This document shows positions 57,546-64,000 of a stretch of DNA of 64,000 nt, one piece after another. The stretch is from NCBI GenBank assembly GCA_019671135.1, contig JAHRHY010000003.1, positions 372,001-436,000 of the forward strand. Reading direction: 5' to 3'. A program made the translations under genes and the position numbers. The notes below the pieces were generated by a model that saw nothing but the letters and a program-made list of their open reading frames with translations, did not search any database and was not told where the DNA came from. Position 1 is the first letter of the stretch, and each line of letters starts with the position of its first letter. Origin of the DNA: Linnemannia hyalina (taxonomy: Eukaryota > Mortierellomycota > Mortierellomycetes > Mortierellales > Mortierellaceae).

Positions 57546-59779
57546 TCATCGCAATTGATCGCAAAGGTCAAGACGCTCGACCCAGGCAAGGTACTTGTCC
57601 GCCAATGCCCCCTGCAACTTTTCCGGACCACCACTCTCCTCCGCTGCCTTTTCTTCATCCTCCGTCCCTTTTCCTGTCAACAAACCCTCCACAAACGCTC
57701 GCTCGCTGGCCAATGACACAAACCACTCCTCCCCTTCTTCTTCCTCCTCCTCCTCCTCATCCCCCGCTTGCTCCCCCACATCTTCATCCTCAATTCTAAC
57801 CTCCCTATTGCCACCAACAAAACCATCACTAGAATCGAGCAACAACTCAGTCTCAGAATCCAGCCAACAGACTCCATAGTACACGAACCGAAGATGGTAC
57901 CACAGCGACTCGTGTCCTGGATACGTCCGGACCATCTCCCGCGTCCTCTCCAGCTCAGAAACCCACAGCCGGACCACCCACGCGAAACTTGCTCGCGCCA
58001 ATGTCAGTGGAAGCGATCCTTCGGCTTGTCCATCGCCGCCACTACTTCCAGAGGAAACCAAGGAAAATGAAGATAGACCCTGCACTTGACGCCTGATAGC
58101 ACTCTGTCGAGATCCAGCTCGGGTTTCTCCTTGCATCTCCGTCCTCTCTTCTTCCTGGTTCTCTTTACCTTCCCGCTGCTTCATCTTCCTACTCCTTACT
58201 CCTGCTTTTGTCCTTGTCCCCGCAACGGCTGTCCTCCTCCGCTGTCGCCTAGACATCAACTCCTCTCGCGTCCACTGCAGCGCAACCTCAACATTCGACA
58301 TTGACTCTTGAACTTTCCTCTGAACAATCCATTGTCCACTCAACTGAGTCATACACTGCTGAAGGTGTTGCTGTCCTGAATGATCCGACACGTTCCTCTC
58401 CATATGCCTCTTCATCCGCTCAAACTCCCTTTCCAGAGGAGTCAAGTAATACTCGTCGTCCTGCTTTTGTCCCTGGTCGCATTTCATCTTGCCTTCGTCG
58501 CCGGCTACAACAGCAGTAGAAACAACAGCAGCTTCATGGCGGACAAGACTAGCTTTCCACCAATGGACGCCAAGATGCTCCACCAACCAATGTCGCATCG
58601 TCCAGGCATAATAGCATTTCGGATACCGCTCTGCAGCATCCTGGCAAATCTTGAGCTGGCCTTCTACCACCAGCGGATCCAGTGGTACCGTCCTGTAATC
58701 CTTGTACATAAAGCATAACAGCCATTTCCTATAAACAACGAGGTGTATTCGATGTCAACTGATGATGCATCATGATAAAGCGAGGAGCATCTACCGGTGA
58801 TAACAAGGCGAACGAGAACTGTAAGCTTCAAGTTTTCCTTTCGTACCTGTGATGCCAGGCTCCAGAACTCTTGCAATTCCTTGGGAAAGTAAGCACAGTG
58901 TCTAGAAGCCGGACCTCCTCCTCTGCAGATAGATACCCCTCCTGAACAAGTCGTTTCCTATAATCACGGCAAAACAATCAAAGGTCTATAGAATATCCTA
59001 CTTGGGCAAGCCGAACCACATACACGCTCCCCCTTCGAAAACAAGAAAAAGGTGATATCGTTACCTGGCATTGAGAGCCGTGAAAGAGTCTGGACAAAAG
59101 ATCATCAAACACGTACTCGAATCGGTCACTCTCTTGCGCCTTCCTATCCATTATGAAAAGAAAGTGTACGCCATCAGCTCATCTCTTCTGCAGGGTAAAG
59201 AACGAACAAGAACTATGCACGCGTGCCGTGTGACGTGTGTGCAATCGTATGGCCAAGGCAAATGAAGAGAAGCTGAGAGGCAGTACCTGGATCGTGCCAC
59301 CAGTCCACTGACGCTCCACCCGTCACTGTTGAAGAAGACCTAACTGCGTCCTTGAACACGCCATAGGCGGCATCCAGAACAGGCACCCAGCAAAAGATGG
59401 GGATCCCCAGTTTAGTCCTCCGTTCTTGAACCACAAAAGGATATTGAACACAGTCTCCTTCTTCTCCACCAGTCTCTCCTTGACATTGCTCTGGCTCCGG
59501 AAGGAATGGCAACACACCAATCTCATCTCTAGGACGTTATTCATCGCGTGTTGTGTAAAAAGTCGAATGGTCAGTCAGCTTGTCGAGCTCAAACGACGAC
59601 TTCCATGAAGTCGCTCCTTGTACGCAACGAGTAAGACAGGCGAATGTGATGCGCGCTTTCTTTCTTTACATCTGACTTTTGTCTAGAAGCTCTACTAGTC
59701 GAGAGTAGAGGACATCTTTTGTGAGAGTAGGATCCAGTTGAGTGATGGATGTGTTTGCCAAACGCGCCTCTGCCGACAT
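57546..59779 (-). CDS. PTAR1: PTAR1-like prenyltransferase alpha-subunit repeat protein
   Basis: Five exons: 59779-59670, 59528-59287, 59143-59065, 58957-58847 and 58728-57546, giving 574 aa. All exons join in phase, and QIDEIGVLPF spans the first junction. PTAR1 is the alpha subunit of geranylgeranyltransferase type III, which pairs with the RabGGTase beta subunit and modifies the Golgi SNARE Ykt6 in animals and, by homology, elsewhere. Four alpha-type repeats are visible: around 130-180 (CPDSFTALNARKRLV, then GAWHHRKWLL), about 195-220 (YPKCYYAWTMRHWLVEHLG), about 285-300 (RNVSDHSGQQHLQQ) and about 430-470 (RTYPGHESLWYHLRFVYYG). A Lys/Glu/Ser-rich insertion of about 110 residues separates repeats 3 and 4, and an acidic EEEEEEEGEEW stretch follows repeat 4. 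The gene follows SAR1 by 151 bp, same strand. Confidence 0.88.
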
Positions 59780-59930
59780 GGTTAAGAATCAAGAGATGAA
59801 TGTAAAAAAAAAGTTCAAGGTTGTATTAAGAGTGAGAAGGAGAGAAAGAAAGAAAAATGAGCTAGACGACAACTTTGCACAAGAAATAAAGCGGAGCGAT
59901 ATTCCCCATCCTGACAAAAACGATTCGCAT

Positions 59931-62020
59931 TTAAATGTACTGGGACATCCAGAGGAAACCTGTGAAAGGATGATAAGAGGATACGCAATGGTAGTTACAT
60001 GTGTTAGCATAAGCACTTTGACCACCAGGCCAAGAATCGACAACAATACGAGACAAGGAGACAAGTGATCAAGAGACATCGAAGAGAAACGTACCATCAC
60101 CGTATCCCTGCTTCATGACGACAGAGCACATGAAGACCTCGATGGGGCGCATGTCCTTCAATGGGACCTTGCCCTTGCCAGTGGTCTGGATCAATCCGAG
60201 GGCAGAGCGGAGCTCCTCCTCAGAGACGGCGCCGGGAGCGTCAATCTTGTTTCCGAGAATCAAGAAGGGAACACGCTCGAGCTGCTGGATGGCAAGGAGA
60301 GCCTATTTTGTTTTTTCACACAAGTAAGAAGCAACGTTGGTTGTGAGCATTGGGTCGGTCCAGTAAGCATACTGAGAGATTGGTCCTCGTATGATCGAAT
60401 CACTCTGGAAAGAAATAACAGCATAACAGCCGATCCTTACATCCAACTCAGCCTTGGACTCCAAGAAACGCTCGCGGTCCTGGCAATCAACCAAGAAGAC
60501 AATGCCGTTGACCTCGGCAAAGTAATCCTTCCAGATACGGCGGGCTATTTGTGTGCAAGAAATAAAAAAGTGGTGTGATTAGTACGACATGCTTATGTGG
60601 TTGTTGCGTATTTTTTTTCTTTGTCAATCGGACACGTAAGACTTTCACTGTCGAATTGCCATTTCTTGTCGTCTGGCAAGACCCTTCCTTTCCATCGAAA
60701 TACTCCTGACTGGCTGTCCGCCCACCGTATTCGACTTTGCCCCGATACGCTTCTTACCTTGCTGATGTCCACCGAGATCAAAGGTAGTGAATTTGACGTT
60801 GGCGATGGAGAGCTCCTCAGAGGCTATCAAAGATAATGACCAAAAAAAAAAAGAAGGGGGAGATATTCAGTCAGTTGATGATTCCTCCTGAAGAACTGCC
60901 ACGTATTGACTTGTCGTAGCGACAACAAAAACACACATCGTTTCAGTCCAGTTGAACAGGAAAGAAACAAGACACATCAGGAGACATACTGGGGTGAAGA
61001 GTAGGCTGGAGAGTGGCCAAGCGGTCATTCTTCAACATGTGAAGCAAGGTGGTCTTTCCGGCGTTATCAAGACCGAGGAAGAGGATCTTGGCGTTCTTGT
61101 TGAACAGACCTACACGGGTACAACAAAGCATGTGAAAAAAACAGGTAATGTTAGATCTCCTTGTCATCGGTTTTGTAAGGCCATTTGGTTGGATCGAAGA
61201 TCACCCAGGTTGTGTCCAGTTAAAGAGGTCAAAAAAAGTTGGTGAGCTCAAAAAAGAGATGATGGCCAAACAACATCACTTTTTTTTTTGTCCCCGGTTC
61301 CAGAGGACCCTCGTCAACAACGAAAAAGTACATGGGCCTTCTCTTTGCGTGGGTCGATAAAAATAAGTAATATATAAACTAGCTGGCTTCTTTCTCAAGT
61401 GTTATTTGCGTAACCATGACGATAGATAAGGCAACAATAAAGGCCAAACAATGCAAATGTTGTTGGGTGGTGTAATATAAGACAAGGTGTGGTTGTTGGG
61501 TGTGCCGAATGCATAAAAAAGAAGCGGTGTCGCGCCGGCACCCAGATTGGTCATCGCAATTGCGTGAGTGTATGCGTGTTTCCTCCTTCCCCCAGTATGT
61601 GAGGGCGTCGTCGTCGTACCCTTCCTGTCTACCTTTGCTCACTCCTTATTCCTTATTTCCCGAGTCCGATGAAAGTCAAGCCCCTGAGCCAGTTTTTGAT
61701 GAGCGTGTTTCTGCACACTCAGGCCAAGTGGTCTTTGTTGTCTCTTGTTGCCTGTTGCGTATCCCTGATCAGCGAGTCAACTTGTCAAGTCCTGTGTCTT
61801 TGTTAAGTGAGGCGATGAGTCCATGTCCAGAGGCAAGGGCTGTCGCGGGACGTGTGTGTTCACCCATAAGCTCAAGTGTGGCAGTCGGTGTTCTCCTTTT
61901 CAGAAAGTGGTGTTGCAACAGGCAAGAGAATGAGGGAAAGAGAAAGGTCGCTGCTGCTGAGTGAAAGATGAACTCACCAAGGGAGGAGAGGACGTCGCGG
62001 AACCATTCGATGATGAACAT
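59931..62020 (-). CDS. SAR1: SAR1, COPII small GTPase
   Basis: Six exons: 62020-61978, 61109-60990, 60823-60758, 60544-60441, 60302-60095 and 59959-59931, giving 189 aa (yeast Sar1 has 190). Sar1 starts COPII coat assembly at ER exit sites. Present are the N-terminal amphipathic helix [16 protein letters not shown]-loop GLDNAGKTT; switch [15 protein letters not shown], diagnostic of Sar1 rather than [23 protein letters not shown]; and the Sar1-type end [19 protein letters not shown] plus FLWMSQYI. The last 9 residues come from a 29-nt exon found by splice phase. No myristoylation glycine is present, as expected. The first intron is 868 bp (61977-61110); the others are 135-213 bp. A run of 21 A (minus-strand T) lies 50 bp upstream of the ATG. 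Confidence 0.96.
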
Positions 62021-62928
62021 GATGATCTGTGTGTGTGAGAGAGAGAGGGAGTGTTGAATAAGAAGAAGGAAAAAAAAAAAAAAAAAAAAAAGGACGAAGA
62101 AGTAAGAAACAGGTTCAAAAAAGGGGCAGAGAGGTATGCTAACAATCACGTGCGCAGTTACTTAGTCGCTGGAAACAAAGACAGCAAGCTCGATCATTTT
62201 CATGGTCCGTCTTCACGACCATGGAAGCGGTCATGGATTGAGCCATTTTTTACAAAGCAAAGACCGACAAAAGACATGACATTTCATATGCCAGACAGAC
62301 AGCAGGGAGACACAAAAAAAATAGTCTGTTGCTCAAGTGCTTTTTGTCTCTTCCGGCACATGGGAAATGTCCTTGTCCGTTCAACATGAACACCTTGTCT
62401 TCCTCACTTTTCCTTCCCTCTGATCTCGATCTATGCGCCACTTTTCATTAACGCATGACTTCATTCAGGGTATGGGCCTGAGCGTTGGCCCTTGAAATGA
62501 TATTCCAACCAAAACCAACCAATGGAGTGATGCCTGCTCACAACAGTGTGTCTACATTGGACCACAAAAAAAAATGATAACAAAGACACGGTTCGGTTTT
62601 TACCCAAGGTGAGGCACCAGGAGTACAAGTAGGTTTATTATTCTATTGAAGAAGAAAAAAAAGAAAAGGAGAAAAAAAAGAATAAAAAAAAAAAAAAAAA
62701 AGAAAAAGGTAAAGTGCGCTATGGTGGTTGTTGTTTTTTGTGAGATGGTGGAGAGAGTTTTCTGAATGTTTTTGGTAGAATGCAATGGCATCCATATTGT
62801 ACAAAGTAGAGTGAGTAAAGAGTCAGAGGAAATAGGTGCGAAGAGTGGATACAGATAAAGTAGTGTAGTTGTAGTAAGGCAACAAGGGGCGATATGGTAC
62901 ATGCCCAACAACACGAGAGTTGAATGGA
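62021..62928. other. Region between SAR1 and the next minus-strand gene
   Basis: About 0.9 kb containing the SAR1 promoter and leader (62021-62500) and the 3' flank of the gene ending at 62929. Poly-A runs occur at 62071-62091 and near 62684-62700. No additional gene was recognised. Confidence 0.5.
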
Positions 62929-64000
62929 CTAGTCGTTGGTCGTCGAATCCTCCTGTCCTTGCAGGTTAGAGTATTCGGGCCAGACGACACTGTTGAACAA
63001 GGGACCTTGGTTAAAGTCAAGAATGTACTCGGAATCCGTCATCTCAAACCCATACGAGATAGCCGATGAGTCCAGCAACAACAAATCGGCCTTGTTGAAA
63101 GACGATGATGAGGTCGACCTGTTGTTCTGCTGATCACCATAGTATCCGTCGAGGTCGCTGTCGCAAAGAAAATCGTCATCAGAGTCGGAGGACCAGTCAT
63201 CTTCAGAGGCTACCACAATCTCTCGCTTGCCCTCGCGGCATCGTCGTTCATATGTCGTCTCCTGGAGCGAGTTGGATCGACCACGTCCACGCGGAGGGCG
63301 GTGTTGACGCTGATCTTCCCGTCGCCACTTCTTGGTCGTAGTTCCAGGCAACATATCGTCGCGTGATCGCTTCAAATGGGTCATATGGCTCAGCGAACTC
63401 AACGGAACCGACACAAGGCGATGCAGAGGAACGTCTTCGGGCGACTTCTTCGAGAGGGATGGCGCAAGGGCCAACGCTGCGAGCTCCTCTGTAGGCGTGG
63501 TAGGCGAAATCTCGTCAGTGGAGGGGGCAGAAGGCGAAGATTCCTTTGCAAGGGCTCGCCCGGAAGAGGCAATCCTTTCTCTAGAAACGACAGTAGGTAG
63601 AGTCTTGGAACGCTTCCTCTCGACCGGCTTTGGTGACGACGGAGTGTTGGGACCAGCCGTCGAAAACTCTTTGCCAAAGGAGGCCTTGAAGTCTTCGGAT
63701 GATACAAACTCGGACAAGTTTTGAGGAGGGCGACGGACACGACGGGTGGTCGCGGGAACAGGATCGGACGAGGGTAACATGGGTGTCTTTGTCTCAAGGG
63801 GATTGGAGGCCGAGGAAGCTTCGTCTGTGGTCGATGAAGTTGCAGACTTGTTGCTAAGAACAACTCCCTTATCCTCCAAGTCCGCCTCATAGTCGGGCGA
63901 TGAAGGAGGGGTCGAGGGCGCATAGACCTCTTTGACCATAGTCCGGAGAGGTCTCGGACTCTTTGGATCGTCATAGAGCTCAGAGGCCGCGGGCGAGGGG
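62929..64000 (-). CDS. Partial disordered Ser/Pro-rich protein, unknown
   Basis: The frame is open from the window end at 64000 to a stop at 62929, so at least 357 codons are visible. The frame stays open upstream of the first in-window ATG (63939) with protein-like sequence (ASELYDDPKSPRPLRT), so the true start lies outside the window. The visible part is rich in Ser, Pro and charged residues, with many S/T-P sites that could be kinase targets. It has basic clusters (KPVERKRSKTLP, HLKRSRDDM, KKWRREDQ), an Arg-rich PPRGRGRS patch, and a C-terminal acidic segment (DDWSSDSDDDFLCDSDLDG) followed by a more conserved-looking hydrophobic end (ILDFNQGPLFNSVVWPEYS). Nuclear location is likely from the basic clusters. 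No domain was recognised. Confidence 0.75.
   Translation of the reverse strand, partial: PSPAASELYDDPKSPRPLRTMVKEVYAPSTPPSSPDYEADLEDKGVVLSNKSATSSTTDEASSASNPLETKTPMLPSSDPVPATTRRVRRPPQNLSEFVSSEDFKASFGKEFSTAGPNTPSSPKPVERKRSKTLPTVVSRERIASSGRALAKESSPSAPSTDEISPTTPTEELAALALAPSLSKKSPEDVPLHRLVSVPLSSLSHMTHLKRSRDDMLPGTTTKKWRREDQRQHRPPRGRGRSNSLQETTYERRCREGKREIVVASEDDWSSDSDDDFLCDSDLDGYYGDQQNNRSTSSSSFNKADLLLLDSSAISYGFEMTDSEYILDFNQGPLFNSVVWPEYSNLQGQEDSTTND

Overview
This is nuclear DNA from a filamentous fungus. The genes are split by mostly 50-230 bp GT-AG introns, proteins carry long Ser/Gln/Asn-rich low-complexity tracts, and transcription units begin with long polypyrimidine leaders, often after a TATA box. 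Fungal core genes are present: MOB2, arginase, a MAPK kinase, mevalonate kinase and SAR1. Gene sizes, the wide intergenic spaces full of microsatellites and the zinc-finger family suggest an early-diverging fungus, probably Mortierellomycota. That placement is inference, since no rRNA or phylogenetic marker is in the window. I see no transposon, CRISPR array or tRNA gene.

Left part (1-24 kb): a possible secreted-protein first exon (minus, ~1.4 kb); an FYRN/FYRC-domain nuclear protein (minus, 4.4-6.8 kb); MOB2 (plus, 8.3-10.1 kb); arginase (minus, 11.1-12.8 kb); a MAP kinase kinase of the cell-wall-integrity type (plus, 15.3-17.2 kb); and a large PHD-finger protein (plus, 20.2-23.7 kb).

Middle (26-50 kb): four plus-strand genes, at 26.2, 31.1, 34.4 and 47.4 kb, encode large disordered zinc-finger proteins. 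They share an unusual C-terminal finger pair: a C2H2 finger followed by a CxxC-x12-H-x(8-11)-C finger. Mevalonate kinase (37.1-39.1 kb) lies between the third and fourth. Between mevalonate kinase and the fourth finger gene is a gene-empty island of more than 7 kb with strong purine/pyrimidine strand asymmetry. The fourth gene has an in-frame TAG followed by 43 coding-like codons, so its true C terminus is probably reached by splicing or readthrough.

Right part (52-64 kb): a four-helix membrane protein (plus), an AAAP-type amino-acid transporter (minus) whose last splice donor overlaps a stop codon, a PTAR1-like prenyltransferase alpha-repeat protein (minus), SAR1 (minus) with an 868 bp first intron, and the 3' part of a disordered Ser/Pro-rich protein that runs off the window (minus).

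Functionally the window holds signalling and polarity genes (MOB2, MKK), nitrogen and isoprenoid metabolism (arginase, mevalonate kinase), secretory-pathway genes (SAR1, PTAR1) and a concentration of chromatin or transcription factors (FYR, PHD, four zinc-finger genes). Exon models were built by eye from splice consensus, frame continuity and family alignment from memory.
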